Source of the DNA: Meghimatium bilineatum
Lineage: Eukaryota > Mollusca > Gastropoda > Stylommatophora > Philomycidae
Direction of reading: 5' to 3'
NCBI GenBank assembly: GCA_034231615.1
Contig: CM067309.1
Location: 26,497,661 to 26,561,660, forward strand
DNA length: 64,000 nucleotides
Part shown: positions 31,861 through 43,599 of the stretch, in pieces
Layout of the letters: each line of letters starts with the position of its first letter
Position numbering within the stretch: the first letter of the stretch is position 1
The notes under the pieces: generated by a model
What the model was told of the DNA's origin: nothing
The model's input: the letters and a program-made list of their open reading frames with translations, nothing else
The model's database searches: none
Made by a program: the position numbers and the translations under genes

Positions 31861-33386
31861 CGTATAGGCCTATATCAAGTGACATATTCATTGCAGAACG
31901 TTGTCTTCATCGTGGATACTCTGAACACTGTTCAGGGCAAGCATTGGCCGGAGGCAAATGTGCATACATTCTTCGATGTCGCTGGTTCTTGATTTTCCTC
32001 ATCTTCTATCACTGGCACTCTGCACACAAGAATCAGTCTTTCGATTCCATCATGTCGCTTTACATGTCAAAAATACTGTTGCTTCATTCTTATGATGGTA
32101 TTTTGAAGCCACGCCTCTATTTTCAGGTAGTTGACTTTATTCGTTTCGTTATCTTGCTAGTTTAGTATTTTGAATATGCCTGTTTATAATGACGACAGCT
32201 TTCAATAACGAAGAATCAGCGGACGGATTGCTGCAGACACATTTTAAGTAGTCTATAGACATTCATGTATTTTTATTTAAGCATTTCCTTCTTCATTTAG
32301 TACAATATAACTCTGTATTTTAATTCTGTATGCCTCTTCTTTTTTCAGGTCTATTCACATTCTGATGTTTTTCATTGTGTTTCTGTGTGTGTGTCAGTTT
32401 CTCACGTTTCAGTAGAGACCAGTGAGTGAGTAATTAATAATTATAACTGAGTATAGTATAATATATATAACTATAAGTATAAGTAAGTTATAGTTATAGA
32501 TAGTAATTAATCTAGTTAAATAACATAGTAAATACAAGCGTATTGTCAGATTGTAATTCCCAACTATGAATCTTGTTCACACTTAGTGAACTAGGGAAAA
32601 TCACGGTTTTACAAACCTGTTTTTTCTTACATGAATTTTTATCTATGGTGACAATTCTCCAATTTGTGTTTATAAATTTTTGTACATGGGGCATCCATGT
32701 ACGGAAAATTTTTCTTAGGCTATCTTGTGACCAGGGTTTACATTTAGTGATGTTATGTTTGCAACTAGATTTATTGGTAAAATTTTCTTTTCTACGGTCA
32801 CTGCGCTATAAATAGCACACTGTTTTCATGTTTAACCTTTAGCAAGCTGTGTTTACAAATTAAAAAAAACTTCCCCCTGCCACTGAATTCTTTTTTGAGA
32901 ATTTTTGTTATTGATTGTGGCTGTTTTAAAAATTCAATAACTTTTTTGTTGTTAGAGATAATTAATTAATATTTGTACATATAAATAAAGAATTGAATAC
33001 TGCGTATATTGGTGTAATTTTTTTACGTGTGTGTGTGATACCAGACGTATTAGAAAGTAGTAAAGATTATTTTTCACCAAAAAATAAAGAAATTATAACA
33101 GACTAAAGGAAAAAAATTATTAATAAATTACTTATTTATGGTTTTTATATTTTCTGAAGTGGGAACCCTGTAAAATAAACCTAATTCAAATAGTATTTAT
33201 GTGGTTTCATTGCAAATCATCATAATGTCACTGGTAAGAATGAATGAACCTCATAGATTTGCCATAAATCGTTATCTGAAAGACAGACCTAGTCATTTTT
33301 TATCGCTCCAACACAGTCGATATTCACCATCTAAATCATGAAAGCAGCGTGATCAATACTATATTCTATTATAAAAATCAACTTAC
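31861..33386. other. Unassigned AT-rich region
   Basis: No gene could be supported. A TATA-containing hairpin GCGCTATAAATAGCAC (near 32803) recurs as GTGCTATAAATAGCAC near 34169 with similar flanks, so this part shares a repeat with the MITE candidate at 34146. Confidence 0.35.
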
Positions 33387-33780
33387 CTCTCAAAACACAT
33401 CTAACACACTAACGTTATCACCTAGGCCTATATGTCCATCAACTTCATCGAAAGCTACGCCAATCATGGCTATATGCCAAAGGGACATGCGAATTTTCAA
33501 CTTTTCCATCTTTCAAAATGTCGATATCCATGCTTCTGAAAGACTCAGTGTCACTAAAATTACCTCTGTCTAAAGTGGAAATGAATAGGCTTCATCTGCG
33601 CATGTCCCAGTTTATGTGCATTACCAAATAAGGCTGTGCTACGTCATATAAACACGCCTTGTTTATAGGTGGCCCCAGACACCTTTCGTCAAAACTAAGA
33701 TGATCCGCACCACCCTTAGCTTGCTAAAGGTTAAGCAGATGACGTCATGTAGTTCCGCGAGAAAACCAATCAACACATCA
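33387..33780 (-). promoter_or_regulatory. Possible minus-strand promoter and first exon
   Basis: Read on the minus strand: ATTGG (inverted CCAAT) and the palindromic CRE TGACGTCA near 33740, a CTATAAACA TATA-like box near 33665, then ATG at 33509 opening a 39-codon frame (MEKLKIRMSLWHIAMIG.., stop at 33390-33392), directly followed by a consensus donor GTAAGT (33381-33386). The spacing is promoter-like. The stop just before the donor means it would be a short ORF or a 5' leader. It could feed the exons at 7374 and 1239, but this is not shown. Confidence 0.25.
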
Positions 33781-34145
33781 CATCACCGCCAAGAGATTGT
33801 ATGCCGTTGTGCTATAAATCATACCGATTCACCCTTACACGAGAATTCTTAGAGAATTAATTATTAATTCTAAACACTGATTCTAACCCTTCTTCCCCTT
33901 CCTAAAAACATCTATAAACTAATTCTAATCCTTTTAACTCCCCCTTTACCAAAAGCTATCGTACAAGATTGTCATTCCGCCGGGACCATCATTCATATCA
34001 TGTTAGGAAATACCTCAAAACTAGGTCAAATTTCACTGTGATCGTAGAAACGAAAGATGCGCTGATTTATTAAGTTATGTAACATTTTTTAGCAAGTAAA
34101 ATGGTTATGTCACCTTATGAGAATAAACCTAAACCAAATAGGTAA

Positions 34146-34525
34146 AACTACGGATCAGCTCTTCACTGTGCTATAAATAGCACACACTGTTTACATTTTT
34201 AACTAGAAGACGTGTCGGATTTCCGTGTAACACCAATGAAATTAATGAATGCTGTATAAAAGTAATGGATGCTGTGACGTCACATCTCCCGACGCAAACA
34301 ATATCAACCACATTTATAATTATAACTTTTATATAATTCATTTTTTAATTTATAACTGATCCTAACCCTTACCCCACTCCCTAATCTAAATGCTAATACC
34401 AAATTAGTATTTTATTTCAAATAACATACTTTAATTTTAACTATAACTTCTGCAAGCACACTGAAAAGGTTAGATAATACCTCGAAACTAGAACAAAGGT
34501 CACAGTGAAGAGCTGATATGTAGTT
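34146..34525. mobile_element. MITE candidate with 25-bp inverted ends
   Basis: ATCAGCTCTTCACTGTG at 34154-34170 is perfectly inverted at 34501-34517. Extending to AACTAC gives 25-bp arms (34146-34170, 34501-34525) with two mismatches. The 380-bp element has no coding capacity and includes a GTGCTATAAATAGCAC hairpin. No clear target duplication was seen. Confidence 0.55.
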
Positions 34526-34849
34526 CAGCCAACCAAATATATTAATATCAATAAAAGCATATAACAAAAGAATATCTGGATGTAAAGCCAAAGGTAGATC
34601 AAGAAAATGATGGATAGAAAACATCAAGTTAGCCTTGAACAAACATGGACTAAATACAACCACAGCGACACATCTGTCATCTTAACAACATCTTAAGCTC
34701 CCACCCCTACACTTAATGGCAAGTGTGAACAAGATCAACCATCATTCACCTGGGGACAGACAATAGTAACAATTTTTCTTTTTATAAATGTAACTTTTAA
34801 GAGTGCAAGACTGTGCAGAAAACAGCAGTTAATTTAAAAAAAACATCAT

Positions 34850-35450
34850 TTGTTTTAATTATGCAAATTAGCCACCATTTTGAATATTAATTGATTGTAC
34901 ATGCAGCTGATAATCACAGCAGTATGATTAACAGATGCTTCCTGTATTTGCGAATACAAAAATATATAGTTTCTGTGGTATTTTATTATATTTAATGGAT
35001 ATATAATTTATTTTCATTATATTTATGTTAATTAACCACCATTTTGAATATCAATTAGTTCTATGTCCATCTGAAAATTATAGAAATGTGATCAACAGAT
35101 GCATCTTGTCTTTGCGAACACAAAAATATATAGTTTGTGTGTTGTATTATTGAAAATAACTAAGGTATTTCAGAAATTATCAACGCTGCTACATTTTGTG
35201 TTATATTTTCTTATATGTTTCATGTAAATTATTTTGATGTCAAATTAATTATGAAAAAATTCATAACTTTTTCCAGGATGGACACACATACTATCATTGA
35301 ATTGCAAATTTTCAAGGACTATCTAACTATAGTATTTTTAATGATGTAACATCATTGTATCTCCATTGACACCCGTAAAGGGTAAAAGAGGAAGGAAAGA
35401 AGAAGAATGATGTAACATTATTTTGAAAATTTTGTCCAAATACTTCTGTA
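34850..35450. repeat. AT-rich dispersed repeat, second copy
   Basis: This matches the interior of 21262-22301: CCACCATTTTGAATATTAAT, AACAGATGCxTCxTGTxTTTGCGAA, and ATTGCAAxTTTTCAAGG followed by ACTATCTAACTxTxGTATTT. It also shows the two internal ~175-bp repeats. It carries a 53-bp insertion (35353-35405) that is absent from the 22.2-kb copy. Confidence 0.7.
35340..35418 (+). mobile_element. 53-bp (GAA)n-tailed insertion with 13-bp target duplication
   Basis: AATGATGTAACAT occurs at 35340-35352 and 35406-35418. The 53 bp between end in GGAAAGAAGAAG. The paralogous repeat at 22260-22275 has a single AATGATGTAA followed by the continuing flank, i.e. an empty site. The insert contains CACCCGTAAAGGGTAAAAGA and is probably the extreme 3' end of a LINE not otherwise seen here. 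Confidence 0.75.
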
Positions 35451-38148
35451 TACTTTAATTTATGAATTTACAAGCATAATGCTTCTTTGTACTATGGAGA
35501 TGTAAAGATCTTTAATATACATTTGTTTTGCAAAATAAAATATTATTTCGAACAAATAATCATAATACCGGTAATCCGTTGTATTCCGGACACAGTTTTT
35601 CCTATCAGTGATATGCTTATCATTTTATTTACTTATTTCATCACAAATATGTTGTATAATAGTATCAATTGATACACATTCAAAGATTCTTGAAACGTTT
35701 ACAAACACGTGCGCTGCAGATATCATCTTAATTATCTATATCCTCAGAATCAGTACTATTATCACAATGCAATTGAACACTTTCTAAAGCACTTCATGCT
35801 ATTAATGCTAGAATTATCAGAAAAACTTTCTTTCAAATGTGTATACTGTAAAGATTCGATTATAAACCCATCCGATTGTAGGTCGAGAACCTGATTATAC
35901 CTTCCCGAAAGTGGCGAAAGTCTAAGATCCGACTATAGAACGACATCCCCAACTTAACAATGCCGGCAATAATGAACTTCATCATCATAAGAAAGAACAA
36001 ACATGCTAAATGGAAATTAACACAAACTTTCACAACTATAAGAAAATGGCATTCCTTTCATTTGCCTCACTCACATAACTTGAATGAAAGAATCAAGGAA
36101 TGAATAGACTACTGTATTCCGGGAACAATACATCTAAAACTGCGGCTGACTTTCCTATCCACGCCTGTAGACGGTTTATGACGTGGCGAGACTTTGGAAC
36201 AACAGATCATACTTTCCTGAACAAATTGTTTGTGTTGGGTCCTGACGTTATGATGCAGAACTGTGCTAGTGTAGTAATTACTACTGGGCATATAACTATT
36301 TTGCTACAGAGTTCTCACAAAAATACAGCAGACAGTGATGTCTAAGTGGTAAACGATGAATGGCCAGACAAACGGGCACCACCAGATCATGTTTGTTTTT
36401 AAAAGTGACCTGTATGTCTACCTTATACGGTAATATAAAATGAGTGAGGTTTAAACTTGGTGGTATGTGTCATGTTTGGAACCAGTTTTCTGAGGCACAG
36501 CTCAGAAGAGTTTCACTATTGATTTCTCTTCTCCCCCATCCCTCTCCCTCCAAAACTGCCTAAGTGGCAAAGATTTTGGATGTAAAAAAAGTGACGAGTT
36601 TGCGCAAGACCATCGTATGTAGAAGACCTCTGTACAGAATTACTTAGGACTTCATTCTTTATGTTTCTGATTATTGTCTTAGTCACTATTTATATACTTG
36701 GAGTCGCATGTTAAAAATAGGCAAGGCCGACCAGCAACATGCACGGAAATACTCAAAATCTGCCTTTGAGGTTTTGTTTACATTTTCTGTACACATGTCT
36801 TATAGCACAGTAGATGGTCAGTAACTGTGTAACATTTGCTTTACCAACATGAAAGTGTGTGACATAGAATTCCTTTGTTTAGACTACTGGTAGTTTGTGT
36901 GTTTCCTGGATGCAAACAAGACTAGGCCTAGATGATAAATGTGTGTTACTGCTAGATCAGCTTAAGCTATTTCATTTGTTTTTTCACAGACCATTACCGT
37001 ATTTCGGTCAATAAATAATATTAGATACTGGTATATTATAGCCCTAGGCGTTTTATCCTGGCTTTAATTTATTGACAAAAATGGGCAAGTCATGGCTTTT
37101 TGTCTTTTTTGGGGGGGTTTTTTCAACCGGTAAGTTTTTTTCCCTCTGTTACCTTCATTTGACATATTTTTCTAAACATTTGCCTGTACTCGTTTATAAG
37201 ACGAGGAGCCTAAAGCAATCTCTGATTTTATTCCAAAACTTCTTGGCTTATACGTGCACAAGACAGTAAGTTTCCAATTCATTGAGTCTAGGCCTACGCT
37301 TCACCATATTTTTAGGTTAAGGAAAGATAGCTACACAAAAAAAGGCCATCTGTGTCAACATACAGAAGTAGAAATTACGCTTACAAGCATGTACAATTAC
37401 ACAATCTAAAAAATGACCTTTAGACAGTTTGAACTAGCCAACCAGAACATTTTAACACTTTGAGGTACTTTCAGTAATAAATTATATGCATACATAGCCC
37501 ATTCTCCATAAGTTATCCGCAAAATGGAGGTAATTTTTCATCGGTTAATCTCTTAGGGTGGTAATAATTAATGTCACGCTGTAGATTTCAGAAATTAAAG
37601 TATATTGACTCAGACAATAATGTTTGTAAATGTCCCTATGTCATGAAAATGTTTTTCTTTGTATTGTGTCCTAACTAAAAGAGGTTAAATGCTACATTTC
37701 TAGGGGAATGAGAACTATGATGTGTCAGTGGGGTTAATAACAGAAATAGCTTACAAACTCTTGATGTTTGATCTATTTCACAATTTTGATTTTATAACTC
37801 CAATCTTACTAGAAGCACATTTCACATCCATACTATCATGAGGTAATATAAGCACATTAAGAACTACATCTTCCAGATTTTGGTAAGGATGTTCAATGCC
37901 TGTGTGACGCTATTTCTGCATACAAAGTGTATCAAGGTACAGTTGCAAAAGTGGAATTTTATTAAAGAATTGAAATAAAATAGAAATCATTGATTGACTT
38001 CCTGTCAATCAAGGTTTCTCTCTATTACACAAATTGACATGCAATCCTCTACCTAGGAGACTGATAGAAAATCCCATTAATAAAGTTACCCAAAAATGGA
38101 AAATCTATATCTCTCCTAACCCTATCAACATTGTAAGGAAATTTACAT
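35451..38148. other. Unassigned region
   Basis: No transposon relic was recognised. The frame 36100-36345 (81 residues) has no motif. At 37081 ATGGGCAAGTCATGG opens MGKSWLFVFFGGVFSTG, which looks like a signal peptide and runs into GTAAG near 37130. It might be a first exon, but no downstream exon was found. Confidence 0.3.
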
Positions 38149-40135
38149 TACAGTCATTCCTCGCTACTTCACGGTTCATTTATTGCGGCTTTAGTACATC
38201 GCAGATTGTTCAAAAATATTCATCAAAATTGAGGAATTATGACGCGCAAGCTGCCAGCACGCCTGCAAAAGGCAGAGTGTGCCCACACAATTCAAAATAC
38301 ACGTCTCTGATTGGCTGGCTAGCATCCCACCATTTGATATCCCTCCCGACTCGGGAATCTCGCAAGCTGATTGGCCTAGATGTTTCCCCCACCTTCGCTC
38401 TCATACCCAGCGAAGACGACCGCACTCATTCAAATAAATGTTTGAGTGATGCTTAGTCTCAAGGTGTGCTAATTTTTGCTGTTCTCGTGTATCTTTTTGT
38501 GCAAAATAGTGTTTTTCTTCTTGTGATGCCCATGAAAATGGCTCCTAAATGTCCTCTACCCTCTAAATCCTCTAGTGAAGAAGAAGAGAAAAATGATGAC
38601 ATTGAACGAGAAAGTTAATTTATTGGACATACTTAAAGTAGGCCATTGCTATGCATCTGTTGTATGCCATTACAGATTGAACGAATCAACGGTTCGCTAC
38701 ATAAAAAAAAAAAAGATGAAGTGAATATCCGTAAAAGTGTCTCGATATCGTTCTCCAAGGACACTAAGCGAGTTGTGACTTTTCGTAATAAGCGAATTGT
38801 GAAAATGGAGAATGCCTTATCAGTGTGGATATCAGACTGTTGGGGACCTACAGCCTGTGGTATTCCTGACAGATGCAAGGTCAGTGCTTCAAGCTCTCCA
38901 GTCTGGAAAACTAACAGACTTAAAAAAACTACTTAGCGGATTGTCTTACCAGTATAGGGTAACCATGCAGTGGATACCCTCTCACTGTGGAATACCAGGA
39001 AATGAAAAAACAGACCACTGGCTAAGGAAGGTGCTGCCGAAGACCAACCAGATACACCAATCACCTACCATCAGAAAAAACAGATGATAAAGTCAATAAG
39101 AAAGCCACAAACACCAACACAAGATGACTATCACAATATGAACAGATCAGAACAAGTTATAATTCTACGTCTCAGAACAGGACACAACCGACTCCGCAGT
39201 CACATGTATACAAAGTTCAAGATTGGCAACATGGCCATGTGTACATGTGGACAGGCAGCACAGAGTGCCAAACATATACTTCAAGAGTGTTCTGAGCATG
39301 AAACGCTGAGGCAGACATATTGGCCAGAGGAAACAACACTGGAATCAAAGCTCTATGGGACACTGTATAAACTACAAAAGACAGTGAGTTTTATTAAGGA
39401 GACAGAATTACAGATATAGACATGTTTCAAGTGAACGAAAGAAGAAGAAGAAGACTGTTGGGAAAAGAATGTTAGTCTTGATACCAATATGATTTAGACT
39501 AAAGCCAAAGCCTTGTATGATAGCCTCGTTCCTGAAGGAGAGTTGAACGAAGACAATGAAAATGAACCTCAGCCTAGTACCAGTGCCTCGAGTGATCCTA
39601 CCCCACGAGAAAAATATGGTTTTGTTGCCAGCAAGGGCTGGTTCGAGAAATTCAAGAGGAGATTTGGCCTTTGCAGCTTTCCTTTGTACTGGGAGACCTC
39701 CTCGGCAGACCAAGAGGCAGCTCTTCATTACGCTGAGGAAGATAATTGATAATTGAGTTATAAAAGAAAAGTTGTTATAAGAATAAAAGAGTTATAAAAA
39801 CATATTTACAGTATGTACACTTTAGTTACATCTATGTATGTTACACATGCACGTATCATATTTATATTATTTAAACATTATTTTATGTATGTAATATACA
39901 TACATAAAATATTATTTATACTATTAATATTTTATTTACATGTTTGAAACTATTCATTAATGTCCTAATGATAACTTATGCACTTATATGGTTTCATATA
40001 CATGTATTGATATATTATACATACACAAAAAATGTACGTGTGTTAAAAATGAGAGGATGATACTACTTTGCGGTTTTTCACTTATCGCGGCTGGTTCTGG
40101 TCCCTATTAACCGCGATAACTTAGGGATGACTGTA
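38149..40135 (+). mobile_element. Tigger/pogo-like DNA transposon, internally deleted
   Basis: The inverted ends CAGTCATTCCTCGCTACTTC (38151) and, on the opposite strand, CAGTCATCCCTAAGTTATCG (40133) are flanked by TA on both sides, as expected of the Tc1/mariner superfamily. The coding remnant reads TLNEKVNLLDILKVGHCYAS, RLNESTVRYIKKKKDEV, KMENALSVWI and, after a nested LINE, TKAKALYDSLVPEGEL, SKGWFEKFKRRFGLCSF and SADQEAALHYAEEDN: the two DNA-binding halves (CENP-B type HTH) of a Tigger transposase. The DDE catalytic domain is missing, so this is a non-autonomous remnant. Confidence 0.85.
38834..39462 (+). mobile_element. LINE family A insertion in Tigger, 11-bp target duplication
   Basis: The insertion (38845-39451) sits between AGACTGTTGGG repeats (38834-38844, 39452-39462). 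It starts inside RNase H (PVVFLTDARSVLQALQSGKL, QWIPSHCGIPGNEKTD), then shifts frame, continues as RSEQVIILRLRTGHNRLRSH, CTCGQAAQSAKHILQECSEH and KTVSFIKETELQI, and ends with (GAA)n. Skipping it restores the Tigger frame (VWISDCWEKNVSLD). Confidence 0.92.
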
Positions 40136-40849
40136 TATAGATATGAGTGTACTTATTTATTCTGATCCCTGGTTTGCCTTGATCCCCTCTGCACAAGAGT
40201 CTCTGTAATTGGATGGTTTCAGTTCATTTCTTCACAATTAGATTGAAAGCTTGTTAATTCAATATTTCTTTGCTTCAAAGCGTACAATAAACTTGTTGGC
40301 TGCTTGAAGAAAATGATAGTAATTTGACTCCGATTTATTCCAGGATTATTCTCAACACATAGTTGACTAGTAGATTCTCATGAGACTAGTGATAATCTCA
40401 TAATTCAATTGAATATTAGGCACCAACCTTTTGGAGCACAAGTGTGGTATTGAGTGAGTGATGGTGAGCCCCAATCGTCACTCATACCCTGTCGTCGTTA
40501 TATGCATGAATAATATACTAACACATAATTACATATTTTACTCACAACTGAATGGAAATTGATTCTATTCAACAAAGGTGTGAAGTGAGTCCATGTCTCT
40601 GGATCTCGACTTCCAATCTAGTGCTAATGCTGACAGGCTATGTCAGAAAAATATACAAAGTAGATTGACACAGTAATTCATATGCTTAGTTGATTTCAAC
40701 TCAACAATAGTGAACAACGATGATACTGTGTATAGTCGAACTTTCATGAGTGAGCTTTCGTATTGATGGCTCAACTTTCTTCATAAGTTCAGTACCATCA
40801 TTGATATTATCTTCATCCTCTTGGAGTAATTTAAATAAAGCTTGTCGTA

Positions 40850-41520
40850 CAATGGTGAGTTAAGGGCCACTGTTCCCTCTGAATTGGTTGTCGTGTAGTG
40901 TATGTTTCGTAGCCATTACTCTAAAGATATCTTGGTATAGCACTCAGGCTTCCAATAATGAAGTCAGCAAAACACTGGTCTGTGTTCTGACCTATTTAAT
41001 TCAATGTTCATTGGCACACAATGGTGGTTTAAGGGCCACAGTTCCTTCTGATTTGATTGTCGTGTAGTGGAAGTTTCATAGCCACTACTCAGAAGATATA
41101 TTGGTCTAACACTCAGACTTCAATAATGAAGTCAGCAAAACACTAGGTCTATCCTCTTGACTTTATAGATATAATATTTGTTGTATCACAATGGTAGGTT
41201 GAGAGCCACTTTCCTCTCTGGTTTGATTGACATGTAGTGTTGATTGCTTGGCCATTACTCCAAAGACACATTGGATTAGCATCTAGACTCCAATAATAAA
41301 GTCTACAAAACATTAGGTCTGTCTTCTGATCTTGTAGATATAATATTAATCGTATCACAATGGTAGGTTGAGAGCCACTAACATGTAGTGGTGGTTGCTT
41401 GGCCACTACTCCAAAGACACATTGGATTAGCCTTCAGGCTTCCAATAACAAAGCCGTACTGCAAACGATCTGCATTCTGACTTCTCAGATATAATCAGAC
41501 GATATTCAACATAGCACAAT
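40850..41520. repeat. Four tandem units of about 170 bp
   Basis: Unit starts (AATGGTGAGTTAAGGGCCAC-like) fall at about 40851, 41020, 41190 and 41359; the fourth has a ~20-bp deletion. Each contains GTCGTGTAGTG or ACATGTAGTG, GCCATTACTC and CAATAATGAAGTC-like blocks. The length is typical of a nucleosome-sized satellite. Confidence 0.85.
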
Positions 41521-42117
41521 AGTGTTACACTCATTTTAGTGCAACATAAGTTCAAAGTCATTACAATTATGCATCACAACGTAGTGGGATGCTATCTTAT
41601 GTCACTACAAATGCTCAGACTGTCTGGAGACAAAATATGGCTAAGTATGCCGGCTGGAATCAAACCATCACACTCTCCCTACCTTTGATGTAACACATGA
41701 AAAATGAAATAAAACTTATAGAATCCCTTGCATACTGATAAGTTGTGCGACTTCTGTGATTAAAGCCATGACAAATATATTGACTGTACGGTTTTTACTC
41801 CTTGTCTCAACGAAGTACAGATTCAAACTCTTGATTTCTTCTCTCCAGCAGGAGATATATTTCCTTCCTACCTTCAGACGATTTCAAACATGGTAGTCCT
41901 TGCCCTGAATCTGATTGGATATATGTATCTTACATCAGACCCTAATAATCTTTCTAATTTGGTTGAGAATTTCCTGCACATGATTTCTACAAGTGTGTGG
42001 GCACTATTTTCACACCATAACATCCTGTTATTTAGTTCAACCCGCCTTATTTTCTCCAATTTACAAGGTCAGTCAGTTTTATTTTTGCAAACTATTGCCT
42101 TGACCCAATTCATACAC
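41521..42117. other. Unassigned region
   Basis: No supported gene. On the minus strand 41874-42059 is an open 61-residue frame (KIRRVELNNRMLWCENSAHT..) without a motif I recognise; it might be a LINE remnant. Confidence 0.25.
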
Positions 42118-42388
42118 TGTAGTAGGCTTAGTTCTCTTCATTGTGAAATTGTTGTGCAGTGCCACATAATCATATTAATCAACACTTGATAATTTGATAA
42201 TTGTCATTTTCACTTAGTCTCCGTGATTTCAGTAGGTGTCTAATTTGTATTAATTATATTTTTGTATTAATTTTTTTCTTTACAGTTGAACTTCAGAGCT
42301 GTAGTAGGCTTAGTTCTCTTCATTGTGAAATTGTTGTGCAGTGCCACATAATCATATTAATCAACATTGGATAATTCGATAATCGTCA
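42118..42388. repeat. Direct duplication of ~88 bp, 183 bp apart
   Basis: GTAGTAGGCTTAGTTCTCTT.. ..AATCATATTAATCAACA occurs at 42118-42206 and 42301-42388, almost identical apart from a few changes. A pyrimidine-rich tract ending TTTCTTTACAG (near 42286) precedes the second copy and could be a splice acceptor for the ORF at 42411. Confidence 0.8.
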
Positions 42389-42410
42389 TCTGATCTGAAG
42401 CTGTATCACT

Positions 42411-42599
42411 ATGCTCCCTAAGGGTCATGCTGGAAAAGAAGTTACACAGACATTCTCTGCTTATTTGCCAGCATTTGAAGATATCTTTGATGAAGAATCT
42501 TTTTATATTTTTGCATTTTGTTTAACTATTGGTGCATTTGTCATTGCTTTTCTAGCATCTCGGCATATGAAAATCAAAGATGCTGGGCACTTGGAATAA
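42411..42599 (+). CDS. Small single-pass membrane protein ORF, unidentified
   Basis: A 62-codon frame begins MLPKGHAGKEVTQTFSAYLP, continues with an acidic stretch EDIFDEESF and one hydrophobic segment (about residues 31-50, YIFAFCLTIGAFVIAFLAS), and ends RHMKIKDAGHLE. The composition is natural for a short membrane protein and contains no transposon motif. The last 36 bp are repeated directly after the stop (42600-42634). A possible acceptor lies at 42286 and a polyadenylation signal (AATAAA) near 42963. It may be a last exon or a retrocopy. I do not recognise it. Confidence 0.4.
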   Translation: MLPKGHAGKEVTQTFSAYLPAFEDIFDEESFYIFAFCLTIGAFVIAFLASRHMKIKDAGHLE

Positions 42600-42634
42600 G
42601 ATATGAAAATCAAAGATGCTGGACACTTGGATAC

Positions 42635-43049
42635 CAAATGGTTCAACGTTGGATATCTAAAATGTCTAATATCAGAACATATTCAATTAAAACATGAGTG
42701 AGCACAGAATCAAGGTGATATACAGAAGTAGTATTTGACTGGGACATGAGTCTGTTTCCATCATACAAACTCTATTTGTCTAACCTCTAGGGTGAAACCA
42801 TGGTTTCACAAGGATCTCTTTCTGCAGGAATATGTATTTTTTATGTATTTTTGACTGATCTCATACTGTATATGAGGGTGCTTCAAATTGAAAATTTTTT
42901 GTAAGTGCTTGAGCTTATGGACCATTCAATCAACCAACTAATTAAAAAAAAAGGAGGTGAAAAATAAAGCTACAGGTTAAAAATTAGTAAACAAATTTGA
43001 AACAATGTCAATAACAACATTTTGTATATATTATAAGCACGTTTTTAAA
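42635..43049. other. Unassigned spacer
   Basis: Mostly AT-rich. GAGCTTATGGACCATTCAAT, CAACCAACTAA (42903-42935) resembles the end of the (CAAC)n retroposon, on the plus strand. Confidence 0.3.
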
Positions 43050-43330
43050 GTCTCATTCTATTTAGTTGATATTACTCTATTGAGTTCATTCTATTTAGTT
43101 GATATTACTCTATTGAGTTGATACATTTCTATCCAGTTTATACATATTTCTGTATTGGAGTTGATACATTTCCATCTAGTTTATACATGGTTCATTCTGT
43201 TCAGTTGATATTACTCTATTGAGTTGATACATTTCCATTCAGATTTTACATAGTTCTCTCATTCTATTCAGTTGATATTAATCTATCAAGCTGATACATT
43301 TCAATCAAGTTTATACACAGTTCTATTTTC
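43050..43330. repeat. Minisatellite built on TTGATA units
   Basis: Imperfect repeats of TTCTATTTAGTTGATATTAC, TCTATTGAGTTGATACATTT and CCATCCAGTTTATACATGGTT in changing combinations. A related tract (ATTCCACTGAACTGATACTT) lies at 44080-44215. Confidence 0.75.
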
Positions 43331-43599
43331 TATCATTAATATCTTTATTACCGTAACACTTTCTCTGCCACAGATATGACAAAAGGCAATGAAGCACAAA
43401 GTCCATTTCACTGCAATTATTTTTGTCATCTGTGAATATGACCTCTTTTTGTGAGAAATCTGGCTGACCCTACACTGATTATTCTTCTTGTTATTACAGT
43501 GCTGTACTTCCAAAATGTCATTCCAATATGGTGTTGCCCTTGATTGAATCAACTTATCACAGACACTCAGCATAATGATTATTTCTAAAAATAGAGCTG

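Noticed and set aside
33349-33573. 74-residue plus-strand ORF
   Set aside because: No motif or splice border supports it; the minus strand offers a better, though weak, promoter/exon reading.
38034-38456. 140-residue plus-strand ORF
   Set aside because: It runs across the Tigger left end into its leader; the transposase frame begins later and in another frame.
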